Shown: piece by piece, positions 28,935-40,708 of the stretch | Numbering within the stretch: position 1 is the first letter of the stretch | Layout of the letters: the number at the start of each line of letters is the position of its first letter | Assembly: GCA_004764695.1 (NCBI GenBank) | Contig: SMSO01000025.1 | Span: forward strand, 4,876,862 to 4,940,861 | DNA length: 64,000 nucleotides | Reading direction: 5' to 3' | Source of the DNA: Schizochytrium sp. TIO01 | Taxonomy: Eukaryota > Sar > Bigyra > Thraustochytrida > Thraustochytriidae | Notes under the pieces: model-generated | Seen by the model: the letters and a program-made list of their open reading frames with translations, nothing else | The model's database searches: none | Told to the model about the DNA's origin: nothing | Made by a program: the position numbers and the translations under genes

Positions 28935-30698
28935 TTATAACTCTTCAATATACTGCAGTTCCATGTCTTCCCAAGACAAGTCCCACGGCAGGTCTAAATT
29001 AGTTGAAAGTCGAACCAACTCCTTGCCAAAAAGAGCGGTATTTGCGTGTTCTTTCACCATTTTTTCTGGACGGGTCTTCGGTACTCCTTTTTGGACATGC
29101 TCAACAATAGCTTCAACGGTTCCATGCGCACTCAGAAGTTTTAAAGCAGACTTTGGCCCAACATATTTCACACCTGGAATGTTGTCTGCACTATCTCCTA
29201 CGAGTGATAGGTAGTCAATATGCTGGGTCGGGACTATTCCTGGAAACACCTTTTGGAAAGAAGCTTCATCAAGAACATCAAAAGCCTGATGAACAACTCG
29301 TGCGTAGCTTGCGGATGGAGCATCTCTGGGAAAAGAGAAAGTTCTGTTGGGTTTCAGAATCCTGGTGTTGGTGTCAATCAACTGTAGAAAATCTTTGTCA
29401 GGGGACACGATATCTACCTTTGCCCCTAGACCACGTGCTTTCACAGCAATTGTAGCAATTACATCATCAGCCTCCATTCCAGGAGGACAAACAGCATGAA
29501 TGCGTTGTTTTTGAAAACGTGCCAATGCGCTATAAAATATTTGGGATATATCATCTGGCGCTTGCTCACGATTTGACTTGTATCCTGGATAGTTCTCCAT
29601 TCGAGAAAGTGTTGATGAGGCCTCCTCTGTGTAACTTGCTGCTTCTCTAGAGAACCTTTCGATATTCAGCGTGTATTCATTAAGAGTCTCAGTGAAAATC
29701 TCTAAACTCGCGATATACTGAGTTGCCATTTGCGCGACATTTTCGTCATCATGAAGAATAGCCAGCTCCGCAACTCCAATCCGATCTCCAAGCTTTTCGA
29801 CATGGGTAGTCAGGGCTTCAATCACAGGCTGGGATTTTGCATCCACGACTTCGGCCTCCAATCGATTCGTCAACTTATCCGCTGCATCCGTAAAACTCTT
29901 TTGAACAGGACGGTCCTTCATAACTGGAGGCAGCGTTTGAGTAATCGAACAGATACTATCAAAGCTTTGTGTGATATATTCAAGGGTAGACATATCTCCA
30001 TGAAGTTCTTGCAATGTAGTAGCGACGTTTGCGGTAAGGGTAGCCATTGATTCTTCTTTAGCTACCTCAAGGTTTCGCTCTGCAGCGTCACGAGCGGAGT
30101 GAATTGCCTCTTGCCGTGACTGGCGCGCACCATGCCCATCAAAGATGATACTAACATGTGTTGGCTCAGTATACTTGATAACACGAGTGATTTTGCGCAA
30201 GTAAGATACTGCCACATGCTTCATAAATACCGTACGGTCGTCAATGTTATCAGCATTTCGCATTCCATAATACTGCCGAAACAGAAGCGGCCAGCCATCA
30301 ATCAAAAGAACATGTGCACCTCTGAGGGAAGTAGAGTCAATATCAATGTCATTTTGCACAATATCCCCGTCCTGGTTTATTGTTGTATTGTTTGAGTCAA
30401 AATCATTACTGTTACTCTCCTCAAGGGAATCAGCAATTGGAGTAATAGTAGCAGCTTTGGCCTTGGCCTTTCGTGGAGACCGTTTCTTCGTTTTAGGCTT
30501 TTCGACTACCTCGTTATCTACTATATTTAGCTTCTTCTGCCTCAGCAAGGTATCTTCAGTGTCTTCAATATCAGCAGATGGTTTTCCTCTAGATGCAGCT
30601 TTTACTGCAAGCGATCGTGTGAGGTTTAGTTGATGCCCGCAAACAGCAGAGTTTTGGCGTAAAAGCACGTGGCTCGCTTCTCGACCAAACCTCCACAT
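28935..30698 (-). CDS. Organellar 5'-3' exonuclease (PolI N-domain/FEN type) with a large helical insertion
   Basis: The 587-residue protein carries the 5' nuclease domain found at the N-terminus of bacterial DNA polymerase I and in plant organellar exonucleases. The first 35 residues (MWRFGREASHVLLRQN...) are Arg/Ser-rich and free of acids, like a mitochondrial presequence, followed by a disordered linker to about 125. Metal-binding positions are present: LLIDGWPLLF (D134), IIFDGHG (D187), GMEADDVIA (E409, D411, D412), SPDKDFLQL and LVGDSADNIPGVKYVGPKSA (D502, D505, with the H2TH-like region after it). In bacterial enzymes the FDxxG and YPxYKxxR motifs are about ten residues apart. Here about 175 residues of predicted helix (about 195-368) separate FDGHGARQSR from YPGYKSNR. 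The frame opens at a TTG (30710); the ATG at 30698 was chosen. No polymerase domain follows. Confidence 0.87.
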   Translation of the reverse strand: MWRFGREASHVLLRQNSAVCGHQLNLTRSLAVKAASRGKPSADIEDTEDTLLRQKKLNIVDNEVVEKPKTKKRSPRKAKAKAATITPIADSLEESNSNDFDSNNTTINQDGDIVQNDIDIDSTSLRGAHVLLIDGWPLLFRQYYGMRNADNIDDRTVFMKHVAVSYLRKITRVIKYTEPTHVSIIFDGHGARQSRQEAIHSARDAAERNLEVAKEESMATLTANVATTLQELHGDMSTLEYITQSFDSICSITQTLPPVMKDRPVQKSFTDAADKLTNRLEAEVVDAKSQPVIEALTTHVEKLGDRIGVAELAILHDDENVAQMATQYIASLEIFTETLNEYTLNIERFSREAASYTEEASSTLSRMENYPGYKSNREQAPDDISQIFYSALARFQKQRIHAVCPPGMEADDVIATIAVKARGLGAKVDIVSPDKDFLQLIDTNTRILKPNRTFSFPRDAPSASYARVVHQAFDVLDEASFQKVFPGIVPTQHIDYLSLVGDSADNIPGVKYVGPKSALKLLSAHGTVEAIVEHVQKGVPKTRPEKMVKEHANTALFGKELVRLSTNLDLPWDLSWEDMELQYIEEL

Positions 30699-32841
30699 AC
30701 TGGTGAGCAATATTGGCTAGCACTTTTAGACTTTATGATGACATACACAACAACTGCTGCGCGCTTGTTGCCGCGCTTGCCACTGATACCACTGATTCCG
30801 AGACAGCCAAGTGACTGAGCAGGTAAAAACAAGGCCAGCATGAAAATTGAATTCCACGCTTCACTCACGATGGTGGTTAGGTTAAAAAAAAGAAAGAAAA
30901 AGACTAAGTAGGTATCATTATACACAAAAAGTACGAAAACAAAATTATAAAAGCAAAAGTAAATATTTGATAATAGGTAACATGAGCCCCAATCCTTTTT
31001 GAAAAATTTGAAAGATAAACTTGAATAATAAAATCCCAAGTCAACACATATAAAGTAACATGTTTAGGAAGCAATAACTGCTCCTCACGAAGTTGCGTTT
31101 CTTGACTAAGTTTTTCGGGTTCATTCATCGAATAAGGCCTCAGGTAAAAGTACAACAACAGAAAAATGTGTCTTTGGTAAACCTAGTAGAGTATTCGGAA
31201 TTCTTTTATTTATGATTTCTGCAAACTAATCCCATCGAGTGGCGTTATGCTTACAAAATGTTTGAACGCTACTTTAAAAAAAAATAGAGAGCAGAATTTT
31301 AAAACGACTTTTAGGAATAGCATTTAGTATACTTATTTGGTTGTTCACATGTGAACTCTTATTTCCTTTCCTCGGTTGATAAAGACTGCTATTGAGATCG
31401 CCCTGTTTTAGCAAGCAGAATAAAATCAAATGAATTTTCTCATGGTGCATTTATGGGTTCATTCATTAAAACTCATGTTGAGCAGGTATAAATTTGCGTT
31501 ATCCTGAAATAAATAGTCTGTCAACCTTAAGCTCCACCTGACTGTGCGCTTTCATTAAAGCGGACTTTGTATTTTTAGATGTTCAAGGCCAGGGTCCTTA
31601 CGAGCTCTCGCTGTATATACCACACCAGTGTTTGCTTGTAGAAAATTTTCTTCACAAGTCTATGTTCTGCGATCAAGCATACCCTTTTAAAAAGTTTTCC
31701 AGTGGTCAATAGTGGTCCCTAGTAAGTAAATAGGTATTATCGAGATGCCCATATAGCTACATAGCTAGCTTCAGATCGCTTATACTACCTTATGTGGTCT
31801 TAGTCTATTGATGAGCGTAGCGACATGGCCGTGACTGCATAGACCTTTTTTGTTTATTTAAACCTGTGTTATATTGTGACCTACATATTTGGGCTGAGGA
31901 ATGCTGACCTTCAAGATTGTTTAGAAGTACTTTGGCTCTCGGCATTTAACGTCGTATCCAGCACTGAGTGTTATCATTATCATCACATTGATTCAAGTTC
32001 TCTGCACTTGAGGACCTGCACAGAGTATTTTCATTATCATCATATTGAGTCGAGGACCTGTACTAAATCGCTCCCCTCTACAGCTGAATATAAGGAGGTT
32101 TATGAATATGTTGCCATCATTATCTTAGACCAAACTCCTATGGGAGGTCTATCATACTCTTAATCTGACTATTAGCTTGACTTCTAGTTCTCCTGCTGCA
32201 GCAGCTGCTGCTAGTCTGTCTCCTTAATAGAGCTACCACTAAGTCCTACTTTCAAGTTATTATGGTACTACTTTTTAGAAATATAAAATTCTTGCTAGCA
32301 CCCCAGATTTTGGCTCTCTCCTCTTCTTCTTCTTCTTCCTTGCAGACTATACCAACTTTAATGTAAGTGGCAAACATGGATAAGCTCATTATGGTTGTTT
32401 GAGTGGTCTGACTGACTTTTGTCAAGTTAGCAATCCATAAGATCATAATTTGTAGTTCCAAGATCATTTGCAAATTTATGATTTGTACTGCCGTACTATT
32501 CTAAATTAGAAATGTGCTTTGAAATTATGCAAAGAAGCAAGGTTTGCTTTCTAGCTTCATGCATCAACAAATCGTTTGGCTTTCCATGAAATATGGTTTG
32601 TTGTGTTTGAATATATTCGTACAGATTAATCTTTGACTTTTATAAGTCACTTGACGATCGAGTTCTTCCTTCTCACAATTCAATAAATAAGACGTAATGC
32701 GATCGTTATATGTGGAGTAGCTTTGAATTAAAACAAAATGTAATAAAAAGTATATAATATCATATAATATTATATAATAGTTCTAGTACAAAATGCTAGG
32801 GCATAGTTGTCTCGGTATAAAGGCGCGAATGAAGGAGTGCG

Positions 32842-32894
32842 TGAATGAATGAATGAATGAATGAATGAATGAATGAATGAATGAATGAGTGAAT
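32842..32894. repeat. GAAT tetranucleotide microsatellite
   Basis: About 12 consecutive GAAT copies with slight decay at the right end, in the 5' region of NDUFA13. Confidence 0.95.
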
Positions 32895-32956
32895 GTATAG
32901 TGTATTCTTAGTGCAATTAGGACGCTCACTCATCAGTCAGTCATAGTAGTAGGTAA

Positions 32957-32976
32957 GGCAGGCAGGCAGGCAGGCA
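32957..32976. repeat. GGCA tetranucleotide microsatellite
   Basis: About five GGCA copies followed by decayed AGACAGTCAGACAGAC, 200 bp upstream of the NDUFA13 start. Confidence 0.85.
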
Positions 32977-33178
32977 AGACAGTCAGACAGACCTACCTCT
33001 ACGGGCTTAGTTTGCGCGAGCGGAGGCGCAGACACTTTGCCGACTTCTTCAAACTCAGTTCGAGCTCTACACTCGTTAACGTAACCCACGTCCCGTCGGC
33101 CCCCGGCCTCTCCTTCCCAAGGATCTCCTTCACATCAACCGAGGACACTTTCTTCTAGCAGCAGCAACAGCAGCAACC

Positions 33179-33574
33179 ATGGCGACCCCTCTCAAGAGCA
33201 AGCCTGTGCAGGATATGCCTCCCCCCGGCGGCTTCAAGCCGTTTAGTGTGGAGAAGCAGATGCCAAAGCCTCGCATGTCTGGTGCCACAATCTTTGGCCT
33301 CACCGCTGCGACCTGTATGATTGGATTTTACATCATGGGCCAGGGCAACGTCAAGCGCACCCAGCTCAACGCTGAGCGCCGTGACCGCCGCATGGCGATT
33401 GTCCCTTTCTTGCAAGCTGAGGAGGATGCTCGCTTTGTCATGAACTCACAGAAGATGAAGGAAGATGAGGCACGGATCATGAAGGACGTGCCCAACTGGG
33501 ATGTCAATGCCAGCATCTACAACACTCAGTCGTGGTGGATCCCGACCGACACCGACAACAAGAAGGCTATCTGA
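33179..33574 (+). CDS. NDUFA13: NDUFA13/GRIM-19, mitochondrial complex I accessory subunit
   Basis: The 131-residue protein is a supernumerary subunit of NADH:ubiquinone oxidoreductase in the inner mitochondrial membrane. It begins with the family signature KPVQDMPPPGGFKPFSVEKQMPKPRMSGATIF (about 8-40). A single hydrophobic helix follows (about 36-56, TIFGLTAATCMIGFYIMGQ), then the charged helix ERRDRRMAIVPFLQAEEDARFV (about 66-88). The conserved C-terminal W residues of the family are seen in VPNWDV and SWWIPTD. Human NDUFA13 has 144 residues, so this is full length. The start has a strong context (ACCATGG) after a GC-richer pyrimidine and CAGCAGCAACAGCAGC leader. Intronless. Confidence 0.95.
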   Translation: MATPLKSKPVQDMPPPGGFKPFSVEKQMPKPRMSGATIFGLTAATCMIGFYIMGQGNVKRTQLNAERRDRRMAIVPFLQAEEDARFVMNSQKMKEDEARIMKDVPNWDVNASIYNTQSWWIPTDTDNKKAI

Positions 33575-34632
33575 GCACACATCAAATAGAAAAAAACGGG
33601 ACTTCTCTTTTGTTATTCTCCCTTTGCACGCGGCACTGCCGGCGATAAGTAGCATTTTGTAAAAGAGCGAGAGAAAGAGACTCCACAATCAATCAAAGAT
33701 GAAAGCTAATGTCTCACCTCTACCTCCATATCTCGAAAATTCTTATGACCTTGCGTTCGTACGTGATACTTTCTCTTGACCACACTTTTGGTATCGTCTT
33801 GTGAAGTCTGGGAACTATATTAGTCGAGATTTAGATATCCTACGACTCTCCTTGTCAAAATGGCTTTGCCTCAACTTGATCTCAGAGTGCTCACACATAC
33901 GTGAGCTTCTTGTTTATGCTTCAGGCATAATCCCCTACCCCCCCCCCAAAAAAAAAGAAGGGTTCTTCTTATTCGTTTTTTCATGAAGTTCGACACTTCA
34001 CTTAAGGACGTCACTAAAACATAAAAGATCATTCAAATAGCTATTCATAGTTGAATCTGAATATCTCATAAAAATAGAACCAGCTATCTCCTGAGCAGGG
34101 CAGTCTTGAACGCGACATTTGCATTCTCGTTCTTTAATGGGTCCTCTTACCTGACGAGGCTGTGGACAATGTACTCTTTTTCAGAAATCAAATGATTGTT
34201 GAGCTAATTTATTGAGCTTGGTACTTCAAAACCAAGCAAGCAGAGTGTCCCTGAAAAAAACAAAAAAATCAAATTAGGAAAGTGATGAGCAAACCCATCG
34301 AGCTTTGCAAATAAAATAAGAGCAAACAGGCATTACGGAGTTTAACGAAATCAACTAGAAACACTGCAGTATAATTGCACCGATCATCCCCAACATGCCG
34401 AATGGGCTGGAGGTTGTTATTTATACAAAGTTCAGTGTTAACCACTACAGGTACCTCCTGACAAGCATACTATGACGGGTAAAGCTTGTGCATTCTACTT
34501 TTAAAGATCAGAGACAACAAATACGATATTAACTCTTTCTACTCTCCATAAATGTTTAGAGAGCTCAGAAGATCATAAGACCAATAGAGAATGAGAATCA
34601 AAAGGAACTGATCTAAAATAGAAGAATTTATA
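33575..34632. other. 1.06 kb convergent spacer
   Basis: This lies between the 3' ends of NDUFA13 (+) and SEC23 (-). It includes a CCCCTACCCCCCCCC and A-run junction at about 33930-33955 and TTTATTTATA-like AT tracts. It probably holds both 3' UTRs. No gene is supported. Confidence 0.55.
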
Positions 34633-37233
34633 TTAGTTAGACTCCACAGAAAGCTTGATAAGGTGCTGCATAAACACTTGCAGGGAAACATCGTCCGTAA
34701 AAATGCGTTGCTGACTGCTGGAGTCAGAGTTTTCAGGCGGGTTAACACGAGCAACCAAGAAACGAGCTTGTGATTTGTGCTGATCAGCAGGAATGTATCG
34801 AGGGAGGGGAAAGCGATCTTCCATGACGGCTTGGGCATCTTCTTTTGGTGCCTGCAACAAAGATTTAAAGTTCGCGTACTCAGGTTTATTGTGGTAACCT
34901 GCGTCACGCCAGGACACGATGGTCTCACCATGAAATACTACCACAGTGAAGAATGTATCAAGCAGGAGAATAACGTCGGGCTTGATAGATGAAGCATCGA
35001 GGAGTACGGGTGTAGGCGGACCAGAAAAGGAATAGCTCAACAGAGCAGGTTGAATCATGACCAGCGAGTCTGAAGTGTTGTTTCGTGACAAAGTCATGCG
35101 ATAGTATGCGCTCTCATCTGGCGAATTGTTGAAAATCTGCAAAAATGGAGATCTGCGCAAGAAGAAGAGAAACTGTGGGAAGATGGTGAACTCCGGTAGA
35201 AGGCGAAAAGAGCTTGGGTCATCCTTACGGTACTCTGCAAAACGGGCGCAAAGACGAATCAAGCTGCGATCAAGCCAACGGAGCACATCAGTAAGCTCAT
35301 CTTCATTAGCCCTGTAGACTGCAACGCGAGCCATGAGTACTGCTGCAGCTTCTTGGTCAAATGAGGGACCGATGGAGGTAACGTTGGGGTCTGTTTGAAC
35401 CGGGCCACCCACAGTTGTGACACGCATGCGGTATTTTCCATTTGCATGTTGATAGGTCGTAATAAATTGGGTGTAACGCTTACGCGGGCCATGCATCTGC
35501 TGTTGCTGCTGTTGTTGCTGTTCCTGGGCTTGAACTTCAAAGTACAGGGCGACGGTGCTTTGCGGATCCAAGCCGCAGAGACGCCAAGCATAAGTGCCAC
35601 CTTCGCCAACCTCGCTCTCACTCACAGATGGGGATTTCTTCTTGAGGGAGGAGCATGAACCAATCGCACCACGCACCTTGTATTCACGGGAGGTAATGCA
35701 TTCTAAGGTACCTGCAAATCCCATGCGGAGGTGACCGCGATCCTTTTCGGTAGTCTTTTCATCTGTTGGGTGGCGCATGAAGACACGACGGAAGGACTCT
35801 TTGAACACAGACTGACCAAAGCTATCAGCAAGAACAACTAGTCCACCAGTTTTTTCTACACAAGACTTCATCTCAAGAAGTCCTACCTGATCAAGACAGC
35901 ACCCAAAAACATCTACGACATGGCAGTTTGTCACACAACGCTGTGTTAAAGTATCATAGTGTTTTTTCGACTTTTCGTAGAGCTCTGCACGTCCCTTTGT
36001 AAGATCGGCATGCGAGCGCATGATGTCCTTCAAGTCAAGGTGTGCGACGGCGCCAGGGCCAACTGTTGCAGGGCCACCAATGAAGAGCATAATGCGAGCT
36101 CCCCGGCGGTTCCAAAGCTTCTCAAGCATTCCGACTGCCACACTCAGCGCCACACCAGTACAACGCTGCGGGCGCTGGTTCTGACCAGTGGGCCATGGGT
36201 CCCGAGTGAGATCGGAAAGGATACCATCGAGTGTTACAAGAGCCTCAGAAACCGGCAGAAGGAACCGTTCTGCACCTGGGGGGAAACCCTGTACCCCTTG
36301 TTGCTGGCCACCCTGCTGGGGTTGGCGGTTCACAGGAAGGCCAAGAAGAGCATGGATTCGGTCAGCAGAAATGTCCTTGGTTCCGCGGAAAACATAGCTA
36401 CGCGAAGCTTCAGCAAAGTTCAGTTCGTGCACATGTACCACGCTACCGAAGGTAATCAGACCAACCAGAGCATCTTCAGGGAGAATACTCATACTCTGAA
36501 GGATCGAGTCCTTCAGAAATTCGAGCTCGTTCTCAGGCACTGCAATGTCAAGCATAAAAAGGAAAACGGGCGGACCAGCATTACGACCGGGAAGCTCGTA
36601 TTCAACAGTTGTGTATTGTGGAATAAGCTCGGCGGGGAGATTCACCTCCGTGATATTCTCAGCATAGTGGGGAGGAAAGTTGTTGCGTGTCATACAGAAC
36701 GGGCAGGTCCACATCTTAGAGCGCATGTCTGTGGTAGACCACGGTGAGAGAACAGCCATGCAGTTGGGGTTCTTGCAGCGAATCGGGTCATACTCAAGAA
36801 CGGGCATACCCTCAATACGCTTTAGAGGTGTATACAAAGCAGCAACAGGTACTACAGCGCGCTCTGCATCGAGCTTGTTGCTCGGAAACATGTTAAAAGA
36901 AAAACGCACGCCGTTACGCTCCTCCTCGCCTGCAAAGTCATAGGAGAAACCTTGTTGCTGTTGTTGTTGTTGCTGCTGCTGATATTGCTGTTGGTTCATG
37001 TTTGGATCGTATTGACCTTGAGGCTGCTGCTGTTGTCCATAGTTCTGTTGATAGTTGTTTTGCTGGCCGTAATCAGCTTGCTGTCCATATTGCTGCTGCT
37101 GCTGTTGCTGCTGATAGTATTGCTGCTGCTGGTCACCATAATTTGGCTGTTGCTGCTGGCCACCGTATTGACCCTGCTGGGCATAGCCTTGCTGCGGCTG
37201 TTGCTGGTATCCACCGTAGTTGTTTTGTTGCAT
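34633..37233 (-). CDS. SEC23: Sec23, COPII coat GTPase-activating subunit, with a Gln-rich N-terminal extension
   Basis: Sec23 pairs with Sec24 in the inner COPII coat and activates GTP hydrolysis by Sar1 at ER exit sites. The 866-residue protein has a zinc finger (Cys153, Cys158, Cys177, Cys180). The trunk domain follows ([21 protein letters not shown] at about 224, [16 protein letters not shown]), then beta-sandwich, helical and gelsolin-like parts. The C-terminal third includes [28 protein letters not shown] and [17 protein letters not shown]. Sec23 is usually about 765 residues with almost nothing before the zinc finger. Here residues 1-98 are a Gln/Tyr/Gly/Asn-rich tract of prion-like composition, more like Sec24. 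A second Gln run (nine Gln in ten) lies near 565-576 in a surface loop. Start ATG at 37233; no intron. Confidence 0.92.
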   Translation of the reverse strand: MQQNNYGGYQQQPQQGYAQQGQYGGQQQQPNYGDQQQQYYQQQQQQQQYGQQADYGQQNNYQQNYGQQQQPQGQYDPNMNQQQYQQQQQQQQQQGFSYDFAGEEERNGVRFSFNMFPSNKLDAERAVVPVAALYTPLKRIEGMPVLEYDPIRCKNPNCMAVLSPWSTTDMRSKMWTCPFCMTRNNFPPHYAENITEVNLPAELIPQYTTVEYELPGRNAGPPVFLFMLDIAVPENELEFLKDSILQSMSILPEDALVGLITFGSVVHVHELNFAEASRSYVFRGTKDISADRIHALLGLPVNRQPQQGGQQQGVQGFPPGAERFLLPVSEALVTLDGILSDLTRDPWPTGQNQRPQRCTGVALSVAVGMLEKLWNRRGARIMLFIGGPATVGPGAVAHLDLKDIMRSHADLTKGRAELYEKSKKHYDTLTQRCVTNCHVVDVFGCCLDQVGLLEMKSCVEKTGGLVVLADSFGQSVFKESFRRVFMRHPTDEKTTEKDRGHLRMGFAGTLECITSREYKVRGAIGSCSSLKKKSPSVSESEVGEGGTYAWRLCGLDPQSTVALYFEVQAQEQQQQQQQQMHGPRKRYTQFITTYQHANGKYRMRVTTVGGPVQTDPNVTSIGPSFDQEAAAVLMARVAVYRANEDELTDVLRWLDRSLIRLCARFAEYRKDDPSSFRLLPEFTIFPQFLFFLRRSPFLQIFNNSPDESAYYRMTLSRNNTSDSLVMIQPALLSYSFSGPPTPVLLDASSIKPDVILLLDTFFTVVVFHGETIVSWRDAGYHNKPEYANFKSLLQAPKEDAQAVMEDRFPLPRYIPADQHKSQARFLVARVNPPENSDSSSQQRIFTDDVSLQVFMQHLIKLSVESN

Positions 37234-39833
37234 CTTGATTCAGGAGAGAATACAAACTATGTATATCACTTCTGCTCGTTCAAAGCAACAAAGAGCAGGA
37301 TCGGCGAACTTGAAAGAAGGGAAAAAAGGCCTAGCAACGCTCAACTATAATAGAACGATTCTTGAAGTCCAAGATACCAAAATGATTGCTGAGATAGGCC
37401 AAGCAACTACTCTAGACCTCCAATATATCTTCAGCAACTATCTATGCTTCGTCAACCTGACGCGGTCACTGATCAAGGAGTAGAAGAGGACAGCTGGCAC
37501 AGCCGTTGATGAAGGAAGCCAAACGCTATCGTCCTTAATACCAGGATCTCACCCGGACTTTGAAGAGCCTCGGAGTGAGTACGAATCCTCGCACCAAGCT
37601 CACGTAGCCTCTTGCTCAAGCGTCCCGGCCAGCGCCTTCTGCGGTGCCGCTCTTGCACTTGGTTTGTTGTCAGATCAGCAAGAATAGTTGCAGCGGTGAT
37701 GATGTTGAGTTGTTGAGCCTACCTAGTAGGTGCATAAGATACCTAGGTAGTACTAATTTATCATTTTTTTCATTTTTTCATCAACAAAATAATTAAATAA
37801 AGAATTAACAACACCTAATTCGCATATAATAGGCATTACTAGATGTGAAAAAGAATGTATACATACTAACTCAGGCTGGGTAAGTAACTACTACTACTTG
37901 GCCTACTTTGAGAAGCCACGTCGCTCTGCTCTTCCTTTTGTTCTCTGATAATATCGCCACGTAGATATTGCCAGCTAAACCTTAGGCGGTCCTTAAGTAG
38001 TGCCTAGGTAGCTATTAGCAGCAACCCCTGCCAGTTCTATGTATCATGCGGCAATCATTTGGTAAAGTCTTTCCTAATGGAAAGGATTAGACCAGCCAGG
38101 TTTCCCTTTGCGATTTTTTAAATCCCTACTAAAAGCCGGGGTCGAAAGACAAACCTCAGTTAAAATTCACGTCCTGTGCATTTCATTCAAGAAAGCAGCT
38201 TTTAATTTGAAACTATTTATCTCAATTTACTTTTAAAATTATATGTCTTTCATGGAGAGAAAGTTAGTCGTTTATTGATATATTCAGTTGCTGGATAACT
38301 CGCAATTTAACTTTCGCAAATATACTCAAAAAAGGCTATATCATTCTAGAATGACAATCTCCCTTTTTTAAATTTTGTTTTGGAAAGGCTTCACGAGCTA
38401 AAACTAATAGATCTGACATAAGGCTGGCGAATTTAAGGATATAAAGGCGATCTTAAAAATGTTGCCAGCTTGTGCCTATTATCTTCATTTCTCTGGGACA
38501 ACTTGACTTAATAACTCCCCCTATTTGTCTGGGAATGAACCAGGAGCAATAAACTAAATTAGCCAGATGACTAGGCTCTGGAATCCATGCAAAATCCAGA
38601 CACAGCCGCAACTTTTCCATGAACTGTATGCACTCAGTATAATTTTTATCTGGATCTTGCACTTTAGCAATGCATGGTGTCACTGGTGCACATTAAAGGA
38701 TTAAATAAAAATAGAAAAGATGGGTGTGCCAGATCATAAAATAATTATGCCATAACGGCAACAGGCTCCACAAGGATTGCGGTGTTCAAGATTTTCTAAG
38801 AACCACAATGCTGGAGTAAACAAGATCGACGGAGCGAAGGGAGTGCACTTGGCGAAGTTGTTGCAAAGTGCATACGTGTTCAATGTAGTCTTTCAAATGA
38901 AAATATCCGTGTTTTCAGGTGTTGTAAGCCTCGATATTTTGAAATGGCCAGTATTCGCTCAAATCGTTGTGTGGGTCCATATTGAAGTTTTATGCACTGT
39001 CTCATCTTTGTATTGACAATCACAAGACCGAATAACTTGAAGGACCGAATAGTCTGTTTCAACGGGGACACGTGGTATTGTTCCAACGATTTGCATGTCC
39101 AAATGAAAGGGCCACGAGTGACAGATTGTGATGCATCTACACTACGTTGTGGGCAAATCATTGCTGAGTAGAGACATTCTAAGCCAGAAGGAATTCCCTA
39201 TAACTTGTCAGGGTTTCTCAGGCAAGTTCTCGAGACAAATGAGCAAGCGGGAGCTAGTTTACGCCAGCCGTGCGAAGGAAGATCCCTGGGTTGAAGAGAT
39301 GTAGTATACTCTACTGTAGAGCACCTACGCCGTGCCCGTGGGGGATGAGATTCACTCTTATTACTTAGACGAAATGAGTTAAAGTCTTTTAGCTTGGGTA
39401 AAACTCAAGCTAAAACAATAACTTATTAGATGAAATTTATCATAGTTTTGGTACCCCACGGTTTTACTTGGTGCCTACTAGTTGAGTTGAGTTCTTTATC
39501 TCAGTAGCTTGAGAGTGTCATTTGTAGTCTATAGAAGATAAAACGTAGGTTATACTTGAGGATTTGCCAGCTCATATGGCTTGTGCGAGTGTGGTAACCA
39601 TAGCTGACTGGTTGGAAACCAGGTGGGCTAGGCACAGGGAAAATGAGGAGTTTATCAAAACTTGGTTTAGGCGCTATATTGTCTTTATAAGTTACCTAGC
39701 GCATATTTTTATAACCGCTATCTCAGCATCATACGGATTCTTACCTCCCATACAAGACGGCTTTTTTTTTTTACCTTTGTCCTCCACGACTATTTTATCA
39801 TGGCACAAGACTTAAGTAGTATTTACATATTAG

Positions 39834-39902
39834 TATGATAATAGTAGTAATAGTAATAGTAATAATAATAGTAGTAATAATAATTATAATAATAATAATT
39901 TT
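39834..39902. repeat. AATAGT/AATAAT trinucleotide-like tract
   Basis: A 70 bp run of AGTAAT, AATAAT and AGTAGT words ending in AATAATAATTTTTC. Confidence 0.85.
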
Positions 39903-40642
39903 TCTAGCTTTTTCTCTTGAATCCTTGCGAAGTAGCACCAACCGAGCAGATACGTACCTGGAAAATTAATGAATCAAGCAAACAGCCAGTCAGGTGACAG
40001 GTCAACATCACAGAGAGCTTACATGGAAAGAGCAACCAGCTTGAAGGTTCTCGCTACAGAAACTCAGAAAGAGTCAGAAGACAAGCGAGCCTATTTATTA
40101 CAAAAAATAATATATACACTACCCACCTCCCTACATGGTAGCCTATTAGTACCTACGTATTAGTAGTTTTTGGTAACTAAACTTTTTGATGATATTAGTA
40201 CCTAGGCACTAGATACCTGGTGGGCACCACTGCTAGTACTGGTGCTGGTGCTGGTGCTGCTGTTGATTATCATGATACCTAGTTACCTACCTATATCTAC
40301 CACGGCATTGAAATGTGTGATGCAATTTTATGGAGACCCTCACTCCGCTTCACGAGGCAATGGCTTTCGGGGTTCATAGAACATGTTCTTAAAGTGTATA
40401 AAGTGCATTGAAAGTTCAACTTAGCCTCCTGCTGCATCTTATAAAGAGCTCATCTTGATCGAACATTTTATTCTTATAATTTTCTTATGAACTCAACACT
40501 TCAACATTGAACCACTCTGACGTCACGGTTATTTATAGGTAGGTAGTATATAGTCGTAGTCGTCCGAATCGCCATCCTCACTCTCTTTCTCTGCCTGTGC
40601 AAGGCGTGCCTGGGTAGGCGCTTAGTTAGGTTGGCAGGTACT

Positions 40643-40708
40643 GAGTGAGTGAGTGAGTGAGTGAGTGAGTGAGTGAGTGAGTGAGTGAGTGAGTGAGTGA
40701 GTGAGTGC
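40643..40708. repeat. GAGT tetranucleotide microsatellite
   Basis: About 16 uninterrupted GAGT copies, followed by a decayed GCGTGAGAG end. In the antisense direction this reads as a repeated SLTH peptide, but nothing around it supports a gene. Confidence 0.95.

Larger units (their letters stand above)
30699..33178. other. 2.5 kb divergent spacer
   Basis: The spacer lies between the exonuclease (-) and NDUFA13 (+) starts. It contains an imperfect direct repeat at about 31965-32050 (TTATCATTATCATCACATTGA and TTTTCATTATCATCATATTGA), each copy flanked by related AGGACCTG words, a CTTCTT run at 32320-32340 and the GAAT and GGCA microsatellites listed separately. Open frames here follow the repeats and are not genes. 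Confidence 0.55.

Noticed and set aside
28935-30698. Considered whether the exonuclease insertion is an intein or a retained intron.
   Set aside because: No intein splicing motifs were seen, and about 175 codons without a stop in balanced composition argue against an intron; transcript data would settle it.
32842-32894. Considered whether the GAAT, GAGT and GGCA arrays could be CRISPR or telomere repeats.
   Set aside because: The units are four bases with no spacers, and none matches known telomere units such as TTAGGG.
35959-36747. Plus-strand frame of about 260 codons inside SEC23.
   Set aside because: Antisense shadow of a strongly conserved gene.
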